NCBI GenBank assembly: GCA_946402785.1
Contig: CAMIXP010000023.1
Span: 1 to 13,934 of the forward strand
DNA length: 13,934 bases
Direction: 5' to 3'
Origin: an uncultured Caryophanales bacterium
GTDB taxonomy: Bacteria; Bacillota_I; Bacilli_A; RF39; UBA660
This document shows, piece by piece, positions 7,092-13,637 of the stretch. Below the pieces are notes generated by a model. The model was not told the origin of the DNA. It saw only the letters and a list, made by a program, of their open reading frames with translations, and searched no databases. Position 1 is the stretch's first letter. Each line of letters opens with the position of its first letter. A program made the translations under genes and the position numbers.

Positions 7092-7583
7092 ATGAAGGAA
7101 TTAGGTGAGTACTTAAAAAGAACTCGAATCAGTAATGGTGTAAGTCTTACCGAAGCGTGTGAGGATCTTGATTTCTCGACAACTCAACTTGAGAATATAG
7201 AGAGTGGTAATGTAAGAGCTTTTAAAGATGTTTATGAATTAAGAGATTCGGTTAAGAGTTATGCAAAATACCTTGGATTGGATTCTGATAAAGTAGTAGA
7301 TGAATTTAATGGCTTTTTATTTCAACATACTTCTCGTATATCGTTAGAGGATATACGAGCTGCTCAAAAGAAAAAAGAAGAGTTACTAGAAGAGAAGAGA
7401 GTAAAATCTCCCTATACGTTGGAACGTAAAGAAAAAATTAGTTTATGGCCAGTTTTTTCTATTGTAATTGCTATTATATTTATTACTTTAATTGTTTTGA
7501 TTATTGTTTCGAATTTAAATCGATATGAAGATCGAACAGATGAGTTAAAGACTTATGTTGGAGAGGAGAGATTAGTATTATGA
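7092..7583 (+). CDS. RodZ-like membrane protein with cytoplasmic helix-turn-helix (YmfM type)
   Basis: 163 residues from the ATG at 7092, which follows GAGGTG (7082-7087); an ATG at 7080 would overlap that site. Residues 1-65 form a Cro/C1-like helix-turn-helix (GEYLKRTRISNGVSLTEACEDLDFSTTQLENIESG), the HTH_25 class that in RodZ binds MreB rather than DNA. A basic, charged linker (91-115) leads to one transmembrane helix (117-140). Only about 23 residues follow outside, so the DUF4115-type periplasmic domain of full RodZ is missing. Position directly before pgsA and recA matches ymfM/rodZ of Bacillus and supports a cell-shape role; the family call from sequence alone is less certain because membrane-anchored HTH proteins also include regulators. 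Its stop overlaps the pgsA start (ATGA), so the two are coupled. Confidence 0.8.
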   Translation: MKELGEYLKRTRISNGVSLTEACEDLDFSTTQLENIESGNVRAFKDVYELRDSVKSYAKYLGLDSDKVVDEFNGFLFQHTSRISLEDIRAAQKKKEELLEEKRVKSPYTLERKEKISLWPVFSIVIAIIFITLIVLIIVSNLNRYEDRTDELKTYVGEERLVL

Positions 7584-8176
7584 ATTTACCAACAAAAATT
7601 ACCGTTACAAGATTATTTTTAACAGTTGTTATTATTGCGTTAATGTGTATTCCATTTTCATCTTTTGGATTTAATTTTCCAAAATATGATATTAATGGAG
7701 TATCAGTTCAATTGAATTATATTATTTCAGGAGTTATCTTTATTATTGCGAGTCTAACTGATTTCTTAGATGGTTATCTTGCTCGTAAGAATAATCAAGT
7801 TACTGATTTAGGAAAAATGTTAGATGCTATTGCTGATAAAGTTTTAGTAAATCCTGTTTTAATTGTATTGGCTGCTCAACATTTTATTCCTGTTATTATT
7901 CCTGTTATTTATGTAACAAGAGATATTGTAGTAGATGCTATTAAGATGCAAGCTGCTACGAAAGGAAAAGTACAAGCTGCCATCAAATCTGGTAAATATA
8001 AGACTGCTTGCATGATGGTTGGAATCTGTTTGGTATTTTTCTATAACATTCCATTTGAATTTATCAATATTCGTGTAGATTTAGGATTGTTAATCATTGC
8101 TTGTATTTTAGCAGTTGTTAGTGCTATCGAATATTATCATATTAATAAGTCATTAATCTTTGGTGACGAAAAATAA
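7580..8176 (+). CDS. pgsA: CDP-diacylglycerol-glycerol-3-phosphate 3-phosphatidyltransferase
   Basis: 198 residues. It makes phosphatidylglycerol phosphate, the committed step to phosphatidylglycerol, from CDP-diacylglycerol and glycerol 3-phosphate in the membrane. The complete CDP-alcohol phosphatidyltransferase motif is present: D61-x2-D64-G65-x2-A68-R69-x8-G78-x3-D82-x3-D86. The start MNLPTKITVTRL is the typical PgsA N-terminus (NLPN.LT..R). Helices are predicted near 8-25, 46-60, 88-112, 141-156 and 166-184. The ATG lies in an ATGA overlap with the gene before and follows GGAGAGGAGAG (7560-7570). PgsA before recA is conserved in Bacilli, although the usual cinA between them is missing here. 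A terminator follows at 8201. Confidence 0.93.
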   Translation: MNLPTKITVTRLFLTVVIIALMCIPFSSFGFNFPKYDINGVSVQLNYIISGVIFIIASLTDFLDGYLARKNNQVTDLGKMLDAIADKVLVNPVLIVLAAQHFIPVIIPVIYVTRDIVVDAIKMQAATKGKVQAAIKSGKYKTACMMVGICLVFFYNIPFEFINIRVDLGLLIIACILAVVSAIEYYHINKSLIFGDEK

Positions 8177-8200
8177 TAATTGATTCTATTATGAATATTC

Positions 8201-8235
8201 AAAAACTTCTTTTTCCTAAGAAGTTTTTTTATTTT
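8201..8235 (+). terminator. Rho-independent terminator after pgsA
   Basis: 11-bp stem AAAAACTTCTT/AAGAAGTTTTT (8201-8211 with 8218-8228), loop TTTCCT, then TTATTTT. It closes the gpsB-rnpB-rodZ-pgsA unit. Unlike the other terminators of the window it lies clear of the stop codon. Confidence 0.85.
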
Positions 8236-8261
8236 CACGATTTATAAAATGTCAAATATAT

Positions 8262-8275
8262 AAAACAATTGTTCG
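8262..8275. promoter_or_regulatory. Possible LexA (SOS) operator upstream of recA
   Basis: AAAACAATTGTTCG matches the Gram-positive LexA box CGAAC-n4-GTTCG at 8 of 10 defined positions, with the right half perfect; AACAATTGTT inside it is a perfect palindrome. It ends 8 nt before the recA -35, a position suited to repression. The left half is degenerate, so the call rests largely on its position before recA. Confidence 0.45.
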
Positions 8276-8283
8276 AAAAAGTA

Positions 8284-8312
8284 TTGACTTTTATTTTCCC
8301 ATTATATACAAT
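8284..8312 (+). promoter_or_regulatory. SigA promoter for recA
   Basis: TTGACT (8284-8289, 5/6), 17-nt spacer, TACAAT (8307-8312, 5/6). The predicted start near 8319 leaves a leader of about 27 nt with GAGGAGG (8332-8338) at ideal distance from the ATG at 8346. Confidence 0.85.
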
Positions 8313-8345
8313 GTTATTGTAAGTTATTTACGAGGAGGAAAATAA

Positions 8346-9371
8346 ATGACAGTTAGTAAAAGTGAGTCTAAAGATAAAGATAAAGCTTTAGAACAAGTAT
8401 TAAATGATATTGAAAAACAATTCGGTAAAGGTTCTATTATGAAACTTGGCGAAAATAAACATATGAAAGTAGATGTTGTATCTAGTGGTGTTTTATCTTT
8501 AGATATTGCTTTGGGTGTAGGTGGTTATCCTAAAGGAAGAATCATCGAAATCTATGGTCCTGAATCCAGTGGTAAAACTACGTTTGCTTTACAAGCTATT
8601 GCGGAACATCAAAAATTAGGTGGAAGAGCTGCTTTTATTGATGCAGAACATGCCCTTGATCCTGTTTATGCTGAACAATTAGGAGTTAATATTGATGAAT
8701 TATTATTATCTCAACCAGATACAGGAGAACAAGCATTAGAAATTTGTGATGCTTTGGTACGTAGTGAAGCAATTAGTATTGTTGTTATCGACTCTGTTGC
8801 TGCTTTAGTTCCACAAGCTGAAATTGATGGTGAAATGGGAGATTCTCATGTTGGACTACAAGCAAGACTTATGTCTCAAGCATTACGTAAGTTAAATGGT
8901 ACGATTAGTAAGACAAATACGACTGTTATCTTTATCAACCAATTAAGAGAAAAAGTAGGAGTTATGTTTGGTAACCCTGAAACAACTACTGGTGGACGTG
9001 CTTTAAAATTCTATGCTAGTGTTCGTTTAGAGATTCGTCGTAGTGAACAATTAAAAATGGGTGAAGGAATTGTTGGTAATAAAACAACTTGTAAGGTTGT
9101 TAAAAACAAAGTTGCTCCACCATTTAAGACATGTGTTGTTGATATTATGTATGGAGAAGGAGTTTCTCGTGAAGGAGAAATTGTTGACTTAGCTTCTGAT
9201 GCAGGCATTATGGAAAAAACAGGTGCTTGGTATTCTTATAAGGGTGAAAAACTTGGACAAGGAAAAGAGAATGTTAAGTTATTATTAAAAGAAAATACAG
9301 AATTACGTGATGAACTAGAACAAAAGGTTCGTGAGTTCTACGATATCGCAACTACAAAAGAAGAAAAATAA
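8346..9371 (+). CDS. recA: RecA recombinase
   Basis: 341 residues, full length. It forms ATP-dependent filaments on ssDNA, drives strand exchange and triggers LexA self-cleavage. Walker A is GPESSGKTT (71-79) and the catalytic glutamate is E101 in DAEHALDP. Walker B is IVVIDS (145-150). L1 follows at PQAEIDGEMGDSHVG (156-170), and the nucleotide-sensing Q199 in INQLREK opens loop L2 (about 199-214). The numbers run five ahead of E. coli RecA because of a Lys/Ser-rich N-terminal extension. The C-terminal tail is short (TTKEEK), without the long acidic stretch of enterobacterial RecA. The gene has its own promoter and terminator and so is monocistronic, with a possible LexA box. RecU, which acts with RecA, is encoded 2.2 kb upstream. 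Confidence 0.98.
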   Translation: MTVSKSESKDKDKALEQVLNDIEKQFGKGSIMKLGENKHMKVDVVSSGVLSLDIALGVGGYPKGRIIEIYGPESSGKTTFALQAIAEHQKLGGRAAFIDAEHALDPVYAEQLGVNIDELLLSQPDTGEQALEICDALVRSEAISIVVIDSVAALVPQAEIDGEMGDSHVGLQARLMSQALRKLNGTISKTNTTVIFINQLREKVGVMFGNPETTTGGRALKFYASVRLEIRRSEQLKMGEGIVGNKTTCKVVKNKVAPPFKTCVVDIMYGEGVSREGEIVDLASDAGIMEKTGAWYSYKGEKLGQGKENVKLLLKENTELRDELEQKVREFYDIATTKEEK

Positions 9372-9398
9372 AAGGAATAATTTATTCCTTTTTTTATT
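9370..9398 (+). terminator. Rho-independent terminator after recA
   Basis: 9-bp stem AAAAGGAAT/ATTCCTTTT (9370-9378 with 9384-9392), loop AATTT, then TTTATTT. The last two bases of the recA TAA are part of the stem. Confidence 0.75.
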
Positions 9399-9409
9399 TG
9401 TGGTATGAT
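9399..9409 (+). promoter_or_regulatory. Extended -10 promoter for murE
   Basis: TGTG-g-TATGAT, with TGTG at 9399-9402 and TATGAT (5/6) at 9404-9409. The -35 region at 17-nt spacing is TTTATT (9381-9386), inside the recA terminator and a poor match. The ATG at 9405 lies within the -10, which supports the murE start at 9435. Confidence 0.5.
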
Positions 9410-9434
9410 TGTTTTAAGTTTTATAGGAGGCTCT

Positions 9435-10823
9435 ATGAAGAAGATCAATGAACTTATTCCTTGTGAATACGATATTTCTATTACTGGTATAACAGATGAT
9501 TCTCGTGATGTAAAACCAGGTTATTTGTTTGTAGCAACCCATGGTTTTCATGTAGATCATTTTGATTATATTGAAGATGCTATTCGTAATGGATGTTGCT
9601 TTGTTATTTGTGATCGAGAAATTGATTTTGATATCCCACATTTGATTGTTCATGATGTGAATCTTACTTATATTGAATTGTGTCAGAAGTATTATGATAT
9701 TGATTTAAATGATTTCCATTTTATTGGAGTTACGGGTACAGATGGAAAAACAACTACTACGACAGTTGTTCATCGTTTATTAGATGATTGTGCTTATATT
9801 GGTACGAATGGAGTAGAAGTAGGCAATCAAGAATTTGGAACTCATAATACGACTCCTTGTGTTGGAGAATTGTATCAAGATTTATCGATTATCAAAAAGA
9901 ATCATTGTCATACCGTTTCGATGGAAGTATCGAGTGAAGCATTGCTTCATGATCGTGTTAATGGTTTTTCTTATGATATCGTAGGTTTTACGAATATTAC
10001 GGGAGATCATTTAAATGTTCATAATAGTTTTGACGAGTATGTTTCTTGTAAGATGAAGTTATTGGATCATTTAAAAGAAGATGGATATGTTGTTTATAAC
10101 GGAGATGATGAGAATCTTCGAAGAATTTCTCATCCTCATGCTATCTCCTTTGGATTTGATTCTCATAATCAATATGTAATTGAAGATGTTGATTATCAAA
10201 AAAGAAAAACAATTATTACTCTTTCTCATCAGAAAGAACATTGGAAAATCATTTCTCCTTTTATTGGAAAATATAATGTTTATAATATTGTGATGGCTTT
10301 TTTGATATGTCGTTTTTACGGAGTAAGTGATGAGGTTCTTTTACAAAAAATTCAAGAGTTGAAACCTATTAAGGGTCGATGTGAGTTTTTAGACTTTGGT
10401 CAGGATTATGATATTGTTTTAGATTATGCTCATACGATTAATGGTATTTCTTCTATTCTAGATACTTTTCAGAATTATAAAAATGTGATTGTTGTGACTG
10501 GATGCGCAGGTGGAAGAGAAGCTTATAAAAGACGTGTGATTGGTGAAATGATAATTAAAAGAAGTGACTATGCAATTTTTACTATGGATGATCCTCGATT
10601 TGAGTCTGTTGATGATATTATTGATCAGATGGTGGGAGATGATAAAGACTATTATCGTTTCCTTAATCGAGAGGAAGCTATATCCTTTGCTTTTTCGATT
10701 GCGGATGCTGGAAGTGTTGTCTTAATTCTTGGAAAAGGAAGGGATGATTACATGGCAATTGGGGACAAAAAAATCCCTTATAATGACTATGATGTGATAT
10801 CTAAATATTTCATGAAAGAGTGA
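9435..10823 (+). CDS. murE: UDP-MurNAc-tripeptide synthetase (MurE-type Mur ligase)
   Basis: 462 residues from the ATG at 9435, which follows AGGAGG (9425-9430). It adds the third stem-peptide residue to UDP-MurNAc-L-Ala-D-Glu in the cytoplasm. The N-terminal domain shows ITDDSRDVKPGYLFVA (18-34). The ATP loop is GVTGTDGKTTT (98-108), with Asp where Asn is more common. The UDP-sugar and metal region is MEVSSEALLHDRVNGF (163-178) and FTNITGDHLNVH (185-196). The probable carbamylated Lys is K206. The third domain has LDYAHT (329-334), the amino-acid selecting MDDPRFE (384-390) and GKGRDDY (433-439). Retention of Arg388 in D-D-P-R resembles the DNPR motif of enzymes that add meso-diaminopimelate, but MEVSSEAL replaces MEVSSHAL and GKGRDDY replaces GKGHE.Y, so substrate choice is not secure. 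It stands alone between recA and rny, outside any dcw cluster. Confidence 0.88.
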   Translation: MKKINELIPCEYDISITGITDDSRDVKPGYLFVATHGFHVDHFDYIEDAIRNGCCFVICDREIDFDIPHLIVHDVNLTYIELCQKYYDIDLNDFHFIGVTGTDGKTTTTTVVHRLLDDCAYIGTNGVEVGNQEFGTHNTTPCVGELYQDLSIIKKNHCHTVSMEVSSEALLHDRVNGFSYDIVGFTNITGDHLNVHNSFDEYVSCKMKLLDHLKEDGYVVYNGDDENLRRISHPHAISFGFDSHNQYVIEDVDYQKRKTIITLSHQKEHWKIISPFIGKYNVYNIVMAFLICRFYGVSDEVLLQKIQELKPIKGRCEFLDFGQDYDIVLDYAHTINGISSILDTFQNYKNVIVVTGCAGGREAYKRRVIGEMIIKRSDYAIFTMDDPRFESVDDIIDQMVGDDKDYYRFLNREEAISFAFSIADAGSVVLILGKGRDDYMAIGDKKIPYNDYDVISKYFMKE

Positions 10824-10843
10824 TTTTTTCACTCTTTCTTTTT
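10814..10843 (+). terminator. Rho-independent terminator after murE
   Basis: 10-bp stem GAAAGAGTGA/TCACTCTTTC (10814-10823 with 10829-10838), loop TTTTT, then TTTTT. The murE TGA forms the last three bases of the left arm, and the rny -35 begins one base after the T-tract. Confidence 0.9.
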
Positions 10844-10844
10844 C

Positions 10845-10873
10845 TTGACATACCCCTAAAATGACACTACAAT
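10845..10873 (+). promoter_or_regulatory. SigA promoter for rny
   Basis: TTGACA (10845-10850, perfect), 17-nt spacer, TACAAT (10868-10873, 5/6): the best promoter of the window. The predicted start near 10880 gives a leader of about 38 nt with GGAGGA (10906-10911) before the ATG at 10918. Confidence 0.9.
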
Positions 10874-10917
10874 AGAATTAGATTAGAGGTTCATTCTGGT
10901 CTAGATGGAGGAATTAT

Positions 10918-12471
10918 ATGAATAACGTATTATTCTCCATTTTACTTGTTGTTATAGGCCTAATTGTTGGCTATGGTATATCTTTTTTAATTAATTTATT
11001 AAGTGGAAATATGGCATCTAAAAAAGCCGATAAATTAATTGAACAAGCTAAAAAAGATATTGAGAAATTAAAGAGAGATGCTGCTATTGAGCAAAAAGAA
11101 GAAGCTCATAAAGCAAAGATGGATTTAGATAAAGAAATTCGTGAAAAGAAAGACGAATTAAAAGAAACAGAAAATAGAATTATGCAACGTGAGTCTAGCA
11201 TTGATAAAAGAGAAGAAATGTATCAAAAACGTGAACTTGCTTTAGATGAACGTGAAAGCAAACTATCTGAAAGACAAGAAGAAATCCAAGTAGAAAAAAG
11301 TAAAGTGGAGGAAATCAAAAAAGAACAACTTGATTTACTTGAAAAAATATCTGGTTTTAGTAAAGACAAAGCTCGTGAATTAGTTATGAGCAAAGTAAAA
11401 GAGAATATGACAAAGGAGATATCTGAGTATATTCGTGAACGTGAGAATGAGGCTAAGCTTGAAGCTGATAAACAAGCACGTGAAATGATTGTTACTTCTA
11501 TGCAGAAGTATGCTGCAGATATAGCTAGTGATCAAACCGTTACTGTTGTCGATTTACCTAATGATGAAATGAAAGGTAGAATCATTGGTCGTGAGGGTAG
11601 AAATATTCGTACGATTGAAGCAATTACGGGTGTTGATTTAATTATTGATGATACTCCTGAAGCTGTCGTATTATCAAGTTTTGATCCACTACGTCGTGAG
11701 ATTGCAAGAGTTACTCTTGAAAGTTTAATTAAAGATGGAAGAATTCATCCAACTCGTATTGAAGAGTTATATGACAAAGTATGCAAAGACATGAAACAAA
11801 AGATTATTCAATATGGACAAGATGTTACTTTCGAATTAGGACTTACAAAGTTTGCTCCTGAATTAATTGAAACGATTGGTAAATTACATTTTAGAACTAG
11901 TTATGGTCAAAACGCCCTACAACATTCCAAAGAGGTTGCAGAATTATCTGGAATTCTTGCTGGTGAGATGGGTGAAAATGTAACACTTGCTAAAAGAGCA
12001 GGTTTACTACATGACATTGGTAAAGCAATTGACCATGAAGTAGAAGGAAGCCATGTTGAGATTGGTGTTGATATTGCTAAGAAATATCATGAAAATGAAA
12101 TCGTTGTAAATGCGATTGCTTCTCACCATGGAGATACACCTGCTACTCATGTTATTTCAACGATTGTTGCGATTGCAGATGCTTTATCAGCAAGCCGTCC
12201 TGGTGCTAGAAGTGATTCATTAGAAAACTATATCCAAAGATTATCTCAATTAGAAGAAGTTGGTAATACCATTAAGGGTGTTGATAAGACATTTGCTGTT
12301 CAAGCAGGACGTGAATTACGTGTTATTGTTAAACCTGAAGAAGTTGATGACTTAGAAGCACATCGTATTGCTCGTGAGGTAAAAGAGAAAATTGAATCTA
12401 CTTTGAAATATCCAGGAACGATTAAAATCACAGTTATTCGTGAGACAAGAGCAATGGAAGAAGCTAAATAA
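10918..12471 (+). CDS. rny: Ribonuclease Y
   Basis: 517 residues, close to the Bacillus length. RNase Y is the membrane-anchored endoribonuclease that initiates mRNA decay in Bacillota. One N-terminal transmembrane helix (4-28) is followed by a long charged coiled coil (about 33-185) rich in RE/KRE repeats. The KH domain (about 207-270) has the loop GRIIGREGRNIR (220-231). The HD domain begins near 333 (QHSKEVAELSG), with the metal-binding H365-D366 in LLHDIGKAIDHE, then HHGD (403-406) and ADALSASRPGARSDSLE (420-436). The C-terminal domain (about 455-510) is complete (GRELRVIVKPEEVDD, KYPGTIKITVIRE). The recA-rny order is that of Bacillus, but ymdB, which usually follows, is absent. It has its own promoter and terminator. 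Confidence 0.97.
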   Translation: MNNVLFSILLVVIGLIVGYGISFLINLLSGNMASKKADKLIEQAKKDIEKLKRDAAIEQKEEAHKAKMDLDKEIREKKDELKETENRIMQRESSIDKREEMYQKRELALDERESKLSERQEEIQVEKSKVEEIKKEQLDLLEKISGFSKDKARELVMSKVKENMTKEISEYIRERENEAKLEADKQAREMIVTSMQKYAADIASDQTVTVVDLPNDEMKGRIIGREGRNIRTIEAITGVDLIIDDTPEAVVLSSFDPLRREIARVTLESLIKDGRIHPTRIEELYDKVCKDMKQKIIQYGQDVTFELGLTKFAPELIETIGKLHFRTSYGQNALQHSKEVAELSGILAGEMGENVTLAKRAGLLHDIGKAIDHEVEGSHVEIGVDIAKKYHENEIVVNAIASHHGDTPATHVISTIVAIADALSASRPGARSDSLENYIQRLSQLEEVGNTIKGVDKTFAVQAGRELRVIVKPEEVDDLEAHRIAREVKEKIESTLKYPGTIKITVIRETRAMEEAK

Positions 12472-12503
12472 AAAACTTGTATTTTACAAGTTTTTTTCTT
12501 TTT
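12471..12503 (+). terminator. Rho-independent terminator after rny
   Basis: 11-bp complementary arms AAAAACTTGTA/TACAAGTTTTT (12471-12481 with 12485-12495) around TTT, then TTCTTTTT. The last A of the rny TAA is the first base of the stem. Confidence 0.85.
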
Positions 12504-12512
12504 CATTCATTC

Positions 12513-12523
12513 TGTGATATGAT
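12513..12523 (+). promoter_or_regulatory. Extended -10 promoter for the membrane protein at 12550
   Basis: TGTG-a-TATGAT with TGTG at 12513-12516 and TATGAT (5/6) at 12518-12523. No recognisable -35 lies 17 nt upstream, where the rny terminator tail is. TTCTGTGATA here (12510-12519) is identical to 1440-1449 before dnaD. Confidence 0.5.
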
Positions 12524-12549
12524 TATGTTGGAGAGAGTAGGTGATCAAA

Positions 12550-13596
12550 ATGAGTATTGTTCCTTTTACAGTTGGAATGACATTGACTAGTTGTTGTTTC
12601 TTATTTTTCATCTTTTTAATGATTGTCTATTTTCGAAAAAATGCAAAATATAATTTAAAGAATTTTTTATATCGAAGAATGTTGTATTTTGGTTTATGTG
12701 GTTTTCTATTTGAATTCCTATTCTTGATTATTTCTCATTTTTCTATTGAGACAACGGTACTTGCTTTAACGAAGAAGTTTGTATATTTATCTTTTATGGC
12801 AAGTTTATCTTTATGGGCTTATTATGTTATTATTGTTGCCTTTGAGAAGAACAAAGAATTATCCAATACCATTCGTAAGAATCATGCAAGTATTGATTTA
12901 TATATGTTACTTGCATTTGGAACGATGGGACTTATTCTTTTATTCTTACCAGTTCAATTTCAGGAAAATGCAAATCATTTTGTAGAATATATGAATGGAC
13001 CTGGAATCGTTTTTGCGGATATTATGATTGGTATTATCAGTTTGGTTCCGATTCCATTTATACTTGCGAATCGAAAGAGTATTTATCAAAAACGATTATT
13101 TGCCTATTATTTTCAAATTATACTTACTGGAATCATGATCTATGTTCATTATCAGTTCCCTGCTTATTCTTTGATTACCTTCCCTTATACAATGTGTATG
13201 TATATGATTTATTCTCGTTTAGAGAATCCAGATATTATTTATGTTCGGAAGTTTAAAAAGAATAGTGATCGAATGAAAGAGATTCGAGAAAATTATGGAT
13301 TTATTTTCCATATGTCTCCTGAATTAAAAGCTTTATTAAATGAGGCTTCTGTGATGCGCGATGAATATGTTTTTAATCATCGTATTAGTAGGAAACGATT
13401 GGAGACATTACTTACGAATTTCATTCGAGGAAATGAAGATGGACCGGATGGACAACCTCATTTAGATGATGATGGAATTGAGATTCTTGATTATGAAGAG
13501 GATGATACTCCAGAAGAGATGTTGATTACAAAAGAGATTTATTCTTTGAATGAATTACAAGAGGTATTAAAAGAGGATAACCTACCAAAATGGTAA
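12550..13596 (+). CDS. Seven-helix membrane protein, probable sensor half of a degenerate histidine kinase
   Basis: 348 residues from the ATG at 12550; AGGTGATC (12539-12546) matches the extended Shine-Dalgarno register. A GTG at 12541 would add three residues. Helices are predicted near 6-28, 43-63, 78-97, 116-134, 153-173, 186-200 and 205-221. The helical block ends in YSRLENPDI (221-229), which resembles the Y..xENPDL hinge I know from membrane sensor histidine kinases of uncultured Bacilli. About 30 residues later IFHMSPELKALLNEA (252-266) aligns with the H-box pattern NMSHEIRTPLNAI, but the phosphoacceptor His is Pro256. No N, G1 or G2 ATP-binding boxes follow: residues 297-348 are acidic (DDDGIEILDYEEDD). 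It may therefore be a signalling-dead sensor, a scaffold or an unrelated membrane protein. The family assignment is inference from pattern; that the gene is real is supported by RBS, length and a terminator over its stop codon. Confidence 0.6.
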   Translation: MSIVPFTVGMTLTSCCFLFFIFLMIVYFRKNAKYNLKNFLYRRMLYFGLCGFLFEFLFLIISHFSIETTVLALTKKFVYLSFMASLSLWAYYVIIVAFEKNKELSNTIRKNHASIDLYMLLAFGTMGLILLFLPVQFQENANHFVEYMNGPGIVFADIMIGIISLVPIPFILANRKSIYQKRLFAYYFQIILTGIMIYVHYQFPAYSLITFPYTMCMYMIYSRLENPDIIYVRKFKKNSDRMKEIRENYGFIFHMSPELKALLNEASVMRDEYVFNHRISRKRLETLLTNFIRGNEDGPDGQPHLDDDGIEILDYEEDDTPEEMLITKEIYSLNELQEVLKEDNLPKW

Positions 13597-13610
13597 TCCT
13601 CTTTTCTTTT
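13569..13610 (+). terminator. Rho-independent terminator after the seven-helix protein
   Basis: Outer 10-bp stem AAAAGAGGAT/ATCCTCTTTT (13569-13578 with 13596-13605), one-sided bulge AACC, inner stem TACCA/TGGTA around AAA, then CTTTT. The TAA stop (13594-13596) spans the junction of the two stems in the right arm. Confidence 0.85.
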
Positions 13611-13623
13611 GGGAACAATATAT

Positions 13624-13634
13624 AAGGGGGTGAT
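13624..13634 (+). promoter_or_regulatory. Very strong ribosome binding site at the right-edge gene
   Basis: AAGGGGGTGAT, three bases before the ATG at 13638, is the longest match in the window to the anti-Shine-Dalgarno consensus AAGGAGGTGATC (one internal mismatch). It selects an ATG that opens only six codons before TGA. I find no convincing promoter between it and the terminator at 13569-13610. Confidence 0.75.
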
Positions 13635-13637
13635 GCT

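Noticed and set aside
9011..9653. Minus-strand open frames at 9011-9208 and 9414-9653
   Set aside because: Antisense shadows of recA and murE with no ribosome binding sites or family features.
12300..12985. Open frames at 12300-12506 (-) and 12779-12985 (+)
   Set aside because: Shadows of rny and of the seven-helix protein; the first crosses the rny terminator.
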